Below, in pieces: positions 27,149 to 36,242 of a stretch of DNA of 64,000 bases (position 1 is the stretch's first letter; every line of letters starts with the position of its first letter). The notes beneath the pieces were generated by a model. It was not told where the DNA came from. It searched no databases and saw nothing but the letters and a program-made list of their open reading frames with translations. The DNA lies in contig NZ_JAKEEC010000002.1 of NCBI RefSeq assembly GCF_021483235.1, positions 1 through 64,000 of the forward strand, given 5' to 3'. This stretch comes from Arthrobacter alkaliphilus (GTDB lineage Bacteria; Actinomycetota; Actinomycetes; Actinomycetales; Micrococcaceae). Position numbers and translations under genes: made by a program.

Positions 27149-28252
27149 CTAGAAGCTGTGCCGTGGCATTGCGCGCTGATACTGCGGCGGCCACTCCAAG
27201 GGGAATCCGAGTTCAAAAGCCGCACGGAGCCACCAATGCGGATCACGAAGGGCTGCGCGGGCCGTGAAGACGCCGTCGGCTTGGCCCGTAGCCACAGTGT
27301 GTTCGGCCTGGCCTGACGAAGTCAGGAATCCGACGGCACCGGTGGGAACTCCCGCTTCCCGCCGGATCTGTTCGGAGAATCCGGTCTGGTAGCCGGGGCC
27401 GGCCTTGATCCGCTGGTGGGCCACTGCACCGCCGCTGGAGACGTCCACCAAGTCCACGCCGTGCTCGGCCGCCGCACGCGCGAGGCGGACGGACGCGTCA
27501 ATGTCGACGCCGCCCTCGGCCCAATCGGTCGCCGAGATGCGTAGCAACAGCGGCATCGAATCCGGGATGACGGCACGGACCGCGTCAATGACCTCGAGCA
27601 TCAAGCGGTTTCGCGCCGCCTCGCTGCCTCCCCAGGAGTCCTCGCGCTTGTTGATCAGCGGGCTTTGGAATTGGTGCAGGAGGTACCCATGCGCGCCGTG
27701 GATTTCCACCGTGTCGAACCCGGCGTCCACGGCGCGTGAGGCTGCTGCCGCGAAATCCGAAATCACGGCGCGGATGTCCGATTCGGTCATGGCGAGAGGG
27801 CTTGCCAGCCCGTCAAACGGCTCAACGCCGGGCCCGCGGGTGGCCCAGCCGCCGTCGGACTCCGGTACGGATCCGCTTGCTTCGGCGAAGGGCCAGTAGG
27901 TGGAAGCCTTGCGGCCGGCGTGCGCCAGCTGGACGCCGATCTTGCCGCCCACGGCGCTGTTGAGGTGGACGAAGTCCACGATCCGCTCCCAGGAAGCAGC
28001 CTGCTCATCCGTGTAAAGCCCGGCGTCCCGCGGGCTGATCCGTCCTTCCGGGCTGACGGCCGCGGCCTCCGTGAGGATCAGGGCCGCGCCGCCCGTAGCA
28101 AACGCTCCGAGATGCACCAGGTGCCAATCGTTGAGCACGCCGCCCCCGCCGTCGGGCGAGCAACTGTACTGGCACATCGGTGAGACCCAACCACGGTGCG
28201 GCAACGTCAAGGAGCGCAATTGGAGGGGTGTGAACAAGGCCGGCTGACTCAT
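27149..28252 (-). CDS. NADH:flavin oxidoreductase, old yellow enzyme (YqjM type)
   Basis: FMN-dependent ene-reductase of 367 residues. It has SPMCQYSC near residue 25, QLAHAGRKA, EIHGAHGYLLHQFQSPLIN with the substrate-binding His pair, and VGFLTSSGQAE for FMN phosphate. The Cys in MCQYS is typical of the YqjM (thermophilic-like) class. Its ATG overlaps the stop of the thioredoxin-like gene by one base (TAATG), so the two are coupled. Natural substrate unknown. Confidence 0.93.
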   Translation of the reverse strand: MSQPALFTPLQLRSLTLPHRGWVSPMCQYSCSPDGGGGVLNDWHLVHLGAFATGGAALILTEAAAVSPEGRISPRDAGLYTDEQAASWERIVDFVHLNSAVGGKIGVQLAHAGRKASTYWPFAEASGSVPESDGGWATRGPGVEPFDGLASPLAMTESDIRAVISDFAAAASRAVDAGFDTVEIHGAHGYLLHQFQSPLINKREDSWGGSEAARNRLMLEVIDAVRAVIPDSMPLLLRISATDWAEGGVDIDASVRLARAAAEHGVDLVDVSSGGAVAHQRIKAGPGYQTGFSEQIRREAGVPTGAVGFLTSSGQAEHTVATGQADGVFTARAALRDPHWWLRAAFELGFPLEWPPQYQRAMPRHSF

Positions 28253-29217
28253 TAGAACAGAACCCTTGCCAGACCTTGCCGGGCCTTGGCCACCCGCGGG
28301 TCCGAAGTGCCTACGACGTCGAACAGTTCCAGCAGGCGCACCCGTGCCGTCTCGCGCTCGGGACCGAAGTTGCGGCCGATGAACGCGATGATGCGGTTGA
28401 AGGCGTCCTCGATGTGACCGCCCGAAATGTCGAGATCGGCCACCGTGAGCTGAACTTCGACGTCGTCCGGTTCCTCCGCCGCCCGCTGACGCATGGCTTC
28501 GGCTTCCGTGGCTGTCAGGGACTCAAGCCGGCCCATCAGTTCCACTTGGGCCAGCCCCGCCTTCGCCTCGGCATCAGCCGGTTTCTCGGCCAGCGCCTGG
28601 CGGTAGGCAGCGGCGGCAGCAGCATAATCCCCCGCCTCAATGGCGTCGAAGGCCGCCTGGTGCAGCGGCGGCAACGGACGGGCCTCCGTACCAGCGGGAG
28701 CGGCGCCGATACTGCCGGTCACACCGTTGGCTTCGGCCACCTTGAGGAGTTCATCAATGAGGGCGCGGATTTCCTGGTCCGAGGCGGGCCCCTCGAAGAG
28801 CGGCACAGGCTGGCCCTTCAAGACCGCGACGGCGGTGGGGACCGCCTGGACCTGGAACGCTTGCGCAAGCTGCGGGAACGCGTCAACGTCCGCCGCGGCC
28901 AGCACCACTTTGCCGGCGTAGCCTTCGACGACGCCTTCGAGGCTGCGAAGCAGGGTTGCCGCCTCCAAGGAGCGGTTGGACCACAAAAGGAAAAGAACGG
29001 GAATCCGCGCGGAGAGCTGGACGAGGTCCTGGAAATTGGCCTCGTTGGCATCTACGCGCAGGGGCTGGCCGCTTCCCGGGCTTCCGCCGGAGGCATTAGC
29101 GGCACCGTTCGGCGCTGCTGGCGCAGGCCGCCGCAATGCAGAGAGGTCGACGGCGCCGCGCAGGTTGAGCTGACTGGCAGCGGCCGGAGGGACGGGTCGG
29201 GATGCTGACGAACTCAT
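28252..29217 (-). CDS. Thioredoxin-fold/TPR protein lacking the CXXC site (YbbN-like)
   Basis: A 321-residue co-chaperone-like protein. The thioredoxin domain (about residues 55-160) has the fold landmarks DANEANFQDLV and VPTAVAVLKGQ, but the WCGPC active site is replaced by LWSNRSLEA, so there is no redox pair. A helical region with TPR-like repeats follows (about 190-321), as in YbbN/CnoX. The first 50 residues are Ala/Pro/Ser-rich. Same neighbourhood position as M. tuberculosis Rv1324. ATG at 29217 with TAGAGT 7 bases upstream. Confidence 0.88.
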   Translation of the reverse strand: MSSSASRPVPPAAASQLNLRGAVDLSALRRPAPAAPNGAANASGGSPGSGQPLRVDANEANFQDLVQLSARIPVLFLLWSNRSLEAATLLRSLEGVVEGYAGKVVLAAADVDAFPQLAQAFQVQAVPTAVAVLKGQPVPLFEGPASDQEIRALIDELLKVAEANGVTGSIGAAPAGTEARPLPPLHQAAFDAIEAGDYAAAAAAYRQALAEKPADAEAKAGLAQVELMGRLESLTATEAEAMRQRAAEEPDDVEVQLTVADLDISGGHIEDAFNRIIAFIGRNFGPERETARVRLLELFDVVGTSDPRVAKARQGLARVLF

Positions 29218-29224
29218 ACCGTCC

Positions 29225-29230
29225 ACTCTA
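29225..29230 (-). promoter_or_regulatory. Near-leaderless -10 box of the thioredoxin-like gene
   Basis: TAGAGT on the minus strand, 7 bases before the ATG at 29217. Confidence 0.45.
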
Positions 29231-29253
29231 GCCGCTGCTCCATCAGCATTTGC

Positions 29254-31065
29254 CTACTGGAAGCTGGCCCCCACCAGGCCGCGGACCGCCGCAACGAGCT
29301 TCATGGGCGCAGTCGAGCCTGCCGGCGGTACGTAAATGGCCACCGACTCCGAGAAGGTCTGGACGAGTCCGACCTTCGTGGAATCGCCGCCCGCCAGCAC
29401 TGCCGCGGCTTTGTCCACGGTCAGCGTGTCGCCGTCGGACTTGGGCTTGCTGGTGAAGTCGAAGTTCAGCTTGCCGACCACTATGGCGCCGCCGTCGGAC
29501 GTCCGGAACACTGCCGTATCCGCCGGAGAAGGCGTGTGCGTGAAAGTGAAATTGCCGTTGGCGCCGGACTTGACGGTGCTCGCCTGGTAGTCGAGGACGT
29601 CGGCGATGTAGGGCGAATTAGTGCCTTCCACGAGCTTGTCCTTGAACGCCGAATCAGGTTTGGTCAAGCGATCCGCCAGGGCTGCCATCGCCTCAGTCCC
29701 GCTGTACTGGAGGCCGGACTTGTCTCCGGCTGCCAGCTGCGCGGTTCCGCCCAAGGGGATCGCCGGGAAGGAGGTGCCGGGCTGAAGCGGGGAAGTGCTC
29801 CGCAGCTTGTAGTTGTCCCGCGGCGAGGCCTGCACGAGGGTGAGGACCTGGGGAACCACATTGCCGTCGCCCTGGGTCAGGGCGATCACCGTGCGTGGCC
29901 AGTTCCGCTGGTTGGAAATCACGCTGCCCAGCAGCTTGCTGGACCGGACGGGCATCCGCGCCTCGTGCGTGGCAACCTGGGAACGGATCTTGTAGTTCTG
30001 CGTCCGCACCTGCAGTTCCGTGCCGTCCACCCTGGGAGCAAGTTTCGAGGCATCGCGCGCGGCATCGCTGGCCGCGACCGCGCCCGCGACCTGGTCCAGG
30101 ATCCGCTTGAGCTGCGCGTCAACCACGACGGGGACGTTCTGTGCACCGGCGGGGCTCGGCGCCGCGGATCCTGAACCCGGCGTCGCCGATCCCGAACCCG
30201 GCGCCGGGGATCCCGAGGGCGAAGGAGTCTCTGCCGCTTGGGCAACCGCAGCAGTGCCCCCGACGAGGGCCGTCACGACAGCTGCCGCTACGAGCGAAAT
30301 TCGAAGTGCGGGATTGCCGCTTGTGCCCTTATCGGTGTCCCCGGCGGGTGCGTCCCTGCCGATGACTTCCTGATCGGTTCCCTCCGTACGGGCCTCCGGG
30401 GAGGTTCGGGCAGGCCGGCCGCCCCGCGGACCGCCGAAGCGGCCGCCCCCGCCCTTGGTGAACTTGCCGATGAACGGCAGCGCCGCACCCGCGACGATGA
30501 GGATCGCCCCAATGACAATGAGCGGCACTGCCCACGGCATGGTCGCATCGTTGGCAAAGGTGAGGGAGACCGACGACGGCGCCGGCTTGGTTCCGTCGCT
30601 GGCCAGAAGAAGGGACCAGTTGCCGCTCGCGGGAGGGGTAAAGGTGTATTCCAGCTGCCCATCGGCATTTTCCGTCTGAACCCACAGGTCCGATCCGGCA
30701 GGCGACGGCGCGTTTGCTTCGCCGTCGGTGCGCGCCAGCTGGAGGGACTTGCCGTCCTCGGAGACACCGGTGATGTTGTTGTGCGCGGTCTTGCCTACCC
30801 ACGCATCAACGTCGTCCGGACGCCCAACAGCCAACACGAACTTGCCGTCGCCCTTGATGCTGATTTGTCTGGGACCACCCTTGTGGGTCAAAACGTCTTG
30901 GGTGATCACGGTCAGCGGAGCGGCTTTGGTGTCGCCGGGGGCGGACGCGGTTACGGTCTCGGCCGGGGCCCAAAAGGTCAGCTGGCCAATGCCGGCCAAC
31001 AGTGTCAGCAGGCCAAGCAGCACCAGCGAAACTGCAGTCTTCAATCGCACAGGAATACCAATCAT
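29254..31065 (-). CDS. Uncharacterised three-helix membrane protein with two extracytoplasmic domains
   Basis: I do not recognise a characterised family. A 603-residue protein: helix 1 near residues 10-32, a beta-rich domain to about residue 170 (YTFTPPASGNWSLLLASDG is jelly-roll-like), helix 2 near 177-199, a Gly/Arg-rich cytoplasmic linker (GKFTKGGGGRFGGPRGG), helix 3 near 258-280, a Pro/Ser/Gly linker with SGSATPGSGSAAP, and a second extracytoplasmic domain to the end. The C-terminal half resembles secreted domains of actinobacterial envelope proteins only in style. Start ATG at 31065 has no ribosome binding site. Confidence 0.75.
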   Translation of the reverse strand: MIGIPVRLKTAVSLVLLGLLTLLAGIGQLTFWAPAETVTASAPGDTKAAPLTVITQDVLTHKGGPRQISIKGDGKFVLAVGRPDDVDAWVGKTAHNNITGVSEDGKSLQLARTDGEANAPSPAGSDLWVQTENADGQLEYTFTPPASGNWSLLLASDGTKPAPSSVSLTFANDATMPWAVPLIVIGAILIVAGAALPFIGKFTKGGGGRFGGPRGGRPARTSPEARTEGTDQEVIGRDAPAGDTDKGTSGNPALRISLVAAAVVTALVGGTAAVAQAAETPSPSGSPAPGSGSATPGSGSAAPSPAGAQNVPVVVDAQLKRILDQVAGAVAASDAARDASKLAPRVDGTELQVRTQNYKIRSQVATHEARMPVRSSKLLGSVISNQRNWPRTVIALTQGDGNVVPQVLTLVQASPRDNYKLRSTSPLQPGTSFPAIPLGGTAQLAAGDKSGLQYSGTEAMAALADRLTKPDSAFKDKLVEGTNSPYIADVLDYQASTVKSGANGNFTFTHTPSPADTAVFRTSDGGAIVVGKLNFDFTSKPKSDGDTLTVDKAAAVLAGGDSTKVGLVQTFSESVAIYVPPAGSTAPMKLVAAVRGLVGASFQ

Positions 31066-31086
31066 CAGCGGTCGTTGAACTTCAAG

Positions 31087-31104
31087 GGTAACGGTTTTGT
31101 TACC
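31087..31104. promoter_or_regulatory. GGTAAC-N6-GTTACC inverted repeat
   Basis: A perfect 6-bp inverted repeat with 6-base spacer, 22 bases upstream of the unknown membrane protein gene, in its divergent intergenic region with the AI-2E family gene. Its placement suits an operator. Confidence 0.35.
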
Positions 31105-31256
31105 AATGAGTCAGTTCGGGGTCCTCCCAAAAGGCTTCCCGCCGCACCGCTTACCCTCTAGAATTCGGCAATTCCGGCCTGCTGATAGTGTGGCGAACAA
31201 CATGGCATCCGGCACTCCTGGAGCCTGACCGCGGAACGAAAAGGCAGCTGAGGCAC

Positions 31257-32555
31257 GTGAAAGAGCGCAAGGATCCCACTCCCGCCGAACAAGGACCTGG
31301 AACCACCCCGGGCGGCTTGGATGATGGGGCCGCCCAGGACGGCAGGGACCGCGGCGACGGCCTGATGTCCTCCTTCCTGCGCCGTCTGCGCCAGCCCATT
31401 CCGGGCGCCCAACCGCGGCTCCGTTTCGAAATGCCTCCCGAACTTGAGGAAGATGCAGCAGCCGAACCCGCCCCGGATGAATCCGACCGCCCCCGCTTCG
31501 GTTCCCCCGGCCCGAGGATGTCCGCGCAACATCCGCTGTATGTCGGGTTCATGGGCACGGCCGGCGTCGGCGTCGCCCTCATGCTGTATTACATCGGCAC
31601 CAATACTGCCCAACTGCTGTTGTGGATCGTGACGGCCCTGTTCATTGCCTTGGGACTTGACCCGGTGGTCCGCGGGCTCGAGGAACGCAAGGTGCCGCGC
31701 CCTGCCGGCGTCGTTATCGCCGTCGGAGCCCTCGTTGCCGCAGTGGCCGCGTTTTTCGCCACCCTGATCCCCACGATCGTGGAACAGGTCTCGCAGATCG
31801 TGCGGCAGGCTCCGGACTGGATCCGGAGCTTCGTGGATTCGGACTTTTTCCGCACCGTCGACAGCCAATTCGGCGTCCGCGACAAAATCAGCCAGGAACT
31901 CGACAAGTTCGTCAAGAACCCGGACGCCATGGGCGGGATCTTCGGCGGCGTCGTCGGTTTCGGGTCCACCGTGGCAAACGGGCTGTTCGGCACGCTGATC
32001 GTCCTGGTCCTCAGCCTGTACTTCCTCGGCGCCCTGCCGGCTATGAAGAGATGGGGATACCGGCTCGCTCCACGGTCGCGCAGGCCCAGAGTGGAGGCCC
32101 TGTCCGAAGAAATCACCCGCTCAGTGGGCAACTACGTGATCGGCCAGGCCTGTGTTGCGTTGCTCAACGCATTGTTCGCGTTCATCGTTATGACCATCCT
32201 GGACATTCCCTTCAGCGTCCTGCTGGCCTTCGTGGTTGCCTTGCTTGCGTTCATCCCCTTGGTGGGCGGCATGATCGCCGCCGTGGTGGTCATCCTGGTA
32301 GCCCTGACCGCCGGCTGGCAGACGGCCGTGATCTACGCAATCTGCTACTTCGCCTACCTCCAGTTCGAGGCCTACTTCATCTCGCCGCGCATCATGCAGA
32401 AGGCCGTTGCCGTTCCGGGTGCTGTCGCCGTCATCTCGGTGATCGCGGGCGGCACCCTACTGGGCGTGCTGGGCGCGCTGATCGCCATCCCGACGGCCGC
32501 AGCCGTCATGCTGCTGATCAAGGAAGTCTTCATCGTCCGCCAAGACCGGCATTGA
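31257..32555 (+). CDS. AI-2E family transporter (PerM/YhhT-like permease)
   Basis: A 432-residue polytopic membrane protein of the AI-2 exporter family (proteins of this family move autoinducer-2, or Na+/H+ in some cases). About eight helices: paired N-terminal helices near YVGFMGTAGVGVALM and LLLWIVTALFIALGLDPVV, the amphipathic VEQVSQIVRQAPDWI segment, and the C-terminal family block VVALLAFIPLVGGMIAAVVVI plus QFEAYFISPRIM. The N-terminal 90 residues are charged and disordered. GTG at 31257 follows CTGAGG closely; an earlier GTG at 31188 or the ATG at 31365 remain possible. Confidence 0.85.
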   Translation: MKERKDPTPAEQGPGTTPGGLDDGAAQDGRDRGDGLMSSFLRRLRQPIPGAQPRLRFEMPPELEEDAAAEPAPDESDRPRFGSPGPRMSAQHPLYVGFMGTAGVGVALMLYYIGTNTAQLLLWIVTALFIALGLDPVVRGLEERKVPRPAGVVIAVGALVAAVAAFFATLIPTIVEQVSQIVRQAPDWIRSFVDSDFFRTVDSQFGVRDKISQELDKFVKNPDAMGGIFGGVVGFGSTVANGLFGTLIVLVLSLYFLGALPAMKRWGYRLAPRSRRPRVEALSEEITRSVGNYVIGQACVALLNALFAFIVMTILDIPFSVLLAFVVALLAFIPLVGGMIAAVVVILVALTAGWQTAVIYAICYFAYLQFEAYFISPRIMQKAVAVPGAVAVISVIAGGTLLGVLGALIAIPTAAAVMLLIKEVFIVRQDRH

Positions 32556-32593
32556 GCGGGGTTTGCCAAGCGGTGACCATCAAGCGGTGACCC

Positions 32594-33388
32594 TCAGGCC
32601 GTGGCCAGCGGACCGGCCCACTGGCCAGCCAGGCCATCGGGCCCCGCACCGGCTTCCGTCACGTCGTCCACGATCTCGTCCAGGACACGGGCCGCGTACT
32701 TCTCGCCGACCCACAGGTGCTTTGCGCCGTCGATCCCGACGACCCGGGCCTGGGGCACCAAGCTGAATCGTTCGGCAGCCTCGGCGGGCTGGAGATAGTC
32801 GTCGTGTTCCGGAACCAGGACGGTCAGCGGCTTTCCCGAAGCCGCCCACTCCTTCAAGTGCACGTCCGTGGCACGGTGCAGCGGCGGAGACAGCAGGACA
32901 GCGCCCTCCACGCAGGAAGCCACCGGCTCGACCGCACCGTACATCAAAGCCAGCTCGGTGCCGAAGGACCAGCCCACCAACCAGCGGTTCGGAAGCCCGC
33001 GCTCCACGGCGAAGCGAACAGCAGCCTCGACGTCGTACCGCTCGCCGATGCCCTCGTCGAAGTGCCCCTCGCTGGTACCGCGGGGCGAATGCGTTCCCCG
33101 CGTGTTGAAGCGCAGGACTGCGACGCCGGCCAGCGCCGGAAGCCGATACGACGCCTTCCGGTACACGTGCGAATCCATGAACCCGCCGTGCGTAGGCAGG
33201 GGGTGAAGCATAATGAGGGTCGCCGAGATCTCGCCGGACTCCGGCATCGCCAGCTCCCCCACAAGCAACTTGCCGTCTTCGGTGCGGAATTCCACGTTTT
33301 CACGGTGCGCCGGCAAGACAGTGGACGCCCTGATGTCCGTGGGAGACTCCGGCTGGCTGAAAACGAGGGAAGCGGGATCGAAACTCAT
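32594..33388 (-). CDS. Alpha/beta hydrolase
   Basis: A 264-residue serine hydrolase of unknown substrate. The nucleophile elbow is GWSFGTE, the oxyanion region HPLPTHGGFMDS, an acid in VPEHDDYLQP and the catalytic His in DGAKHLWVGEK. This set is like the CocE/acyl-ester hydrolases often annotated as dienelactone hydrolase-like. Its ATG at 33388 has TAAGCT 7 bases upstream. It converges on the AI-2E family gene, with a 13-base direct repeat CAAGCGGTGACC in the 38-base gap. Confidence 0.87.
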   Translation of the reverse strand: MSFDPASLVFSQPESPTDIRASTVLPAHRENVEFRTEDGKLLVGELAMPESGEISATLIMLHPLPTHGGFMDSHVYRKASYRLPALAGVAVLRFNTRGTHSPRGTSEGHFDEGIGERYDVEAAVRFAVERGLPNRWLVGWSFGTELALMYGAVEPVASCVEGAVLLSPPLHRATDVHLKEWAASGKPLTVLVPEHDDYLQPAEAAERFSLVPQARVVGIDGAKHLWVGEKYAARVLDEIVDDVTEAGAGPDGLAGQWAGPLATA

Positions 33389-33395
33389 GCTTCCA

Positions 33396-33401
33396 AGCTT
33401 A
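33396..33401 (-). promoter_or_regulatory. Near-leaderless -10 box of the hydrolase gene
   Basis: TAAGCT on the minus strand, 7 bases before the ATG at 33388. Confidence 0.45.
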
Positions 33402-33529
33402 AGTGCTCGGCGGCGTCGTTGTGTTTTCCCCGCTTTTGGCCGGTACAGCGGGCCGTAATCCCCGTATATCCAGGTAGTAGCAGTCGGTAGCCCAAGCAAA
33501 GGTGGGGAAGTTCAGCGGGTCGCCGCCGC

Positions 33530-33862
33530 TCACCGGTACTTGTAGGTCCGGCCAGTCCAGCAGTTGTTGTGCCAGTGGCGGCGCTCCGCCAGTCCTGCGG
33601 CATCGCCGAAGAGGTGGGTCTCGGACCACACCACCAAATGGGCCACCCCCGGCATGATGGCCATCGAGCAACCGGGACAGGTATACGTCTTCTCGGCGTT
33701 GCGTGCAGTCATGGTCCGGACCATCCAGTCGCCGTCGGGGGCGCTTTCCCTGCGTGCAATGCCGGAACGGGCACGTTCCAGATCCAGTTCCGGCGACTCG
33801 CCTGTCCGTTTCCAGCTTGCCTTGGCTGATTCGGTGCGTCGGGGTCGGTTGGAGCGGGGCAT
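33530..33862 (-). CDS. Small zinc-ribbon-like protein
   Basis: A 110-residue protein with a basic N-terminal tail (PRSNRPRRTESAKASWKR) and a putative zinc site built from TYTCPGCSMAI, GVAHLVVW and RRHWHNNCW. Such proteins are common in actinobacteria and are often annotated as ATP/GTP-binding without visible nucleotide motifs; none is seen here. It is divergent from nucS with 68 bases between. A CAGAAT hexamer sits 6 bases before the ATG, one base off the leaderless pattern of its neighbours. Function unknown. Confidence 0.75.
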   Translation of the reverse strand: MPRSNRPRRTESAKASWKRTGESPELDLERARSGIARRESAPDGDWMVRTMTARNAEKTYTCPGCSMAIMPGVAHLVVWSETHLFGDAAGLAERRHWHNNCWTGRTYKYR

Positions 33863-33918
33863 GACTCCATTCTGCCCCAGCCGATACCCGCGCGCGCCAG
33901 CGAAAGCCGCAGAGGAAG

Positions 33919-33924
33919 TAAAGT
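33919..33924 (+). promoter_or_regulatory. Leaderless -10 box of nucS
   Basis: TAAAGT ends 6 bases before the GTG at 33931. GGAGCG follows and could also act as a weak ribosome site, but it touches the start codon. Confidence 0.55.
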
Positions 33925-33930
33925 GGAGCG

Positions 33931-34626
33931 GTGCGACTCGTCATAGCCCGTTGTTCCGTAGACTACGTTGGCCGCCTCAAGGCCCACCTCCCCCTTGCCA
34001 CCCGGCTTTTGCTCGTCAAATCCGACGGTTCCGTTCTGGTCCACTCCGACGGCGGCTCCTACAAGCCGCTGAACTGGATGAGCCCGCCGGCAACCCTCCG
34101 GGTGACCTCGGCGGAGGAGACCGACGTCGAAGAGGGCGTGGTGGAGCAATGGACCGTCCAGTCCGCCAAGACCGATGACCGGCTCATCATCAACATCTAC
34201 GAACACCTCCACGACACCTCCCATGACCTCGGAACGGACCCCGGGCTCATCAAGGACGGCGTCGAGGCCGATCTGCAGAGACTGCTCGCGGAGCAGATCG
34301 AAACACTGGGCGCCGGCTATTCGCTCATCCGACGCGAGTACTTCACGGCCATCGGCCCGGTGGACATCCTCGCCCGCGATGGCGACGGCGGAACTGTCGC
34401 CATCGAGCTCAAACGGCGCGGCGACATCGACGGCGTTGAGCAGCTCACCCGGTATCTCGAGCTGCTCAACCGCGACCCGCTGCTGGCACCGGTCCGCGGC
34501 ATTTTCGCCGCACAGCAGATCAAGCCGCAGGCGAAGGTGCTTGCCGCCGACCGCGGAATCGACTGCATCACCCTGGACTATGACGCGATGCGCGGCGTAG
34601 ACGACAGCGAATCCCGCCTGTTCTAG
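33931..34626 (+). CDS. nucS: Mismatch-specific endonuclease NucS/EndoMS
   Basis: RecB-like nuclease that cuts both strands at mismatches, the core of non-canonical mismatch repair in actinobacteria, which lack MutS/MutL. The N-terminal DNA-binding domain is [15 protein letters not shown] through [17 protein letters not shown]. The catalytic domain has [23 protein letters not shown] (Asp, Glu, Lys) and [12 protein letters not shown]. 231 residues matches the family. Partner beta clamp is encoded elsewhere. GTG start. Confidence 0.96.
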   Translation: MRLVIARCSVDYVGRLKAHLPLATRLLLVKSDGSVLVHSDGGSYKPLNWMSPPATLRVTSAEETDVEEGVVEQWTVQSAKTDDRLIINIYEHLHDTSHDLGTDPGLIKDGVEADLQRLLAEQIETLGAGYSLIRREYFTAIGPVDILARDGDGGTVAIELKRRGDIDGVEQLTRYLELLNRDPLLAPVRGIFAAQQIKPQAKVLAADRGIDCITLDYDAMRGVDDSESRLF

Positions 34627-34679
34627 CCGTCCCGGCCCTCATTCCCGGGTAATCCGGGTCCGGCGCCGGCACGGGCAAC

Positions 34680-34685
34680 TAGAAT
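34680..34685 (+). promoter_or_regulatory. Leaderless -10 box of nagA
   Basis: TAGAAT ends 6 bases before the ATG at 34692, the best consensus match in the window. Confidence 0.65.
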
Positions 34686-34691
34686 CAAAAC

Positions 34692-35939
34692 ATGACTGCC
34701 CCAGACCGGCCTGTATCTTCTTCTGTGCCTGCGCGCCACCTGATCACCGGAACCATCGTCACCGACGGCACGGTGATCGAGGAAGGCCTGGTTGCGGTGG
34801 AGGACGACCGCATCGCCTTCGCGGGACCCGCCGCCGAATTCGACGAAGCAGCCTTCGAGGGTTACGAGGACGCGGCGCGAACCGATCTGCCCGCGGAACG
34901 GTACATCGTTCCCGGCTTCGTCGACGTGCACTGCCACGGCGGCAATGGAGGCGACTTCCCTGGCGGCGATGAATCCTCGGCCCGCAAGGCCATAGATTTC
35001 CTGCACCGTTCGGGAACCACCACCCTCCTCGCCAGCATGGTCACGGCACCCCGGGAGGACCTGCTTCGCGGTATCGAGCTTTTCGTGCGCCTGGCCGATG
35101 AAGGACTCGTCGCCGGAATCCACTTGGAAGGGCCTTTCCTCTCCCATGCGCGTTGTGGTGCCCAGAATCCTGCCTATCTGCTGGATCCGGACCTTGACCT
35201 CATGACGGAGCTGGTTGAAGCCGCGGCCGGCAAACTCGCCACCATGACCTACGCCCCCGAGCTCCCGGGCGCCGCGGCACTTGTGGACCTGATGACATTC
35301 CACGGAGTGACGCCGTCCCTTGGCCACACGGATTGCGACGACGCGACGGCGGCTGCCTCACTTACCGCGGCGCGTGAGGGCCTGGAATCCGCCGGTTTCG
35401 ACGGCGTCAGCTCCCTGCCGACCGTCACGCATTTGTTCAACGGCATGCCTCCCATGCACCACCGCTCCCCCGGCCCCGTCGCCGCGTCCCTTCGCACGGC
35501 CCACGAGGGCAAGGCCGTGGTGGAACTGATTGCCGACGGCACCCACCTCGACCCAAGCACGGTCGCAACCGTCTTTCAGCTGGTGGGCGCACCAAACATT
35601 GTCCTCGTGACCGATTCAATGGCTGCAGCCGGACTCTCCGACGGGAACTACATGCTTGGCCCCTCACCGGTGACCGTGACCGACGGCGTCGCGACCCTGG
35701 ATGCCACGGGGTCCATCGCGGGCGGCACCGCCACCATGCTCGACGTCGTCAGGCGCACCGTTGCGGCCGGCGTCGAACTTGCCGACGCGGTTTGCTCGGC
35801 GACGGCGGTGCCCGCCGCGGTTCTGGGGCTCGCCGATGAACTTGGCGGCCTTCGCAGGGGCCTGCGGGCCGACCTCGTCGTGACTGACAAGGAACTTCGA
35901 CTGGCGGGTGTATTGCGCAATGGAGAATGGCTCGCCTAG
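34692..35939 (+). CDS. nagA: N-acetylglucosamine-6-phosphate deacetylase
   Basis: Amidohydrolase that removes acetate from GlcNAc 6-phosphate, feeding NagB. Metal and substrate motifs: GFVDVHCHGGNGGDFPGG, GIHLEGPFLSHARCGAQNPAY, SLGHTDCD, THLFNGMPPMHHRSPG and LVTDSMAAAGLSDG with the catalytic Asp. 415 residues is slightly long, from an N-terminal beta-domain loop. It has its own leaderless promoter and is not in an operon with nagB. Confidence 0.95.
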   Translation: MTAPDRPVSSSVPARHLITGTIVTDGTVIEEGLVAVEDDRIAFAGPAAEFDEAAFEGYEDAARTDLPAERYIVPGFVDVHCHGGNGGDFPGGDESSARKAIDFLHRSGTTTLLASMVTAPREDLLRGIELFVRLADEGLVAGIHLEGPFLSHARCGAQNPAYLLDPDLDLMTELVEAAAGKLATMTYAPELPGAAALVDLMTFHGVTPSLGHTDCDDATAAASLTAAREGLESAGFDGVSSLPTVTHLFNGMPPMHHRSPGPVAASLRTAHEGKAVVELIADGTHLDPSTVATVFQLVGAPNIVLVTDSMAAAGLSDGNYMLGPSPVTVTDGVATLDATGSIAGGTATMLDVVRRTVAAGVELADAVCSATAVPAAVLGLADELGGLRRGLRADLVVTDKELRLAGVLRNGEWLA

Positions 35940-36242
35940 CTCGAATTTGCAGGGTACCTTTTGGCGCATCCGGCGCTGGCGCGCTTTCTCCCGTTACCTT
36001 CTTTTTACTTAAAATTTGTCGGAATTCCCCAGCAGACCGTTGACCTCCACTATCGGCCATGAAAGTGTTGTAGCAGTCTTTGTGTAGGTGTGATTCATGC
36101 TCGCAAGACGTGTTGCGAGCGTGAAGCTCCTGCGAAGCCAGCCAGGCCTAGCTTGGACGGAAAACCAGGTCTTCTCGCGGAGTAACCAAGGCCGGCACGC
36201 GGTGTGCCGGACTTAAAAGTTCCACAATGAGGAGAAACAAAA
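35940..36242 (+). promoter_or_regulatory. Long structured leader region of cspA
   Basis: 303 bases without a gene between nagA and the cold-shock gene. It holds two perfect hairpins, at 36099-36120 (8 bp, loop 6, GCTCGCAA arms) and 36092-independent 36192-36210 (7 bp, loop 5, CCGGCAC arms), then AGGAG 7 bases before the ATG. The first hairpin would be in the leader if transcription starts near 36070, after a TTGACC at 36040; the -10 element is not clear. A long folded leader is typical of cold-shock genes. Confidence 0.5.
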
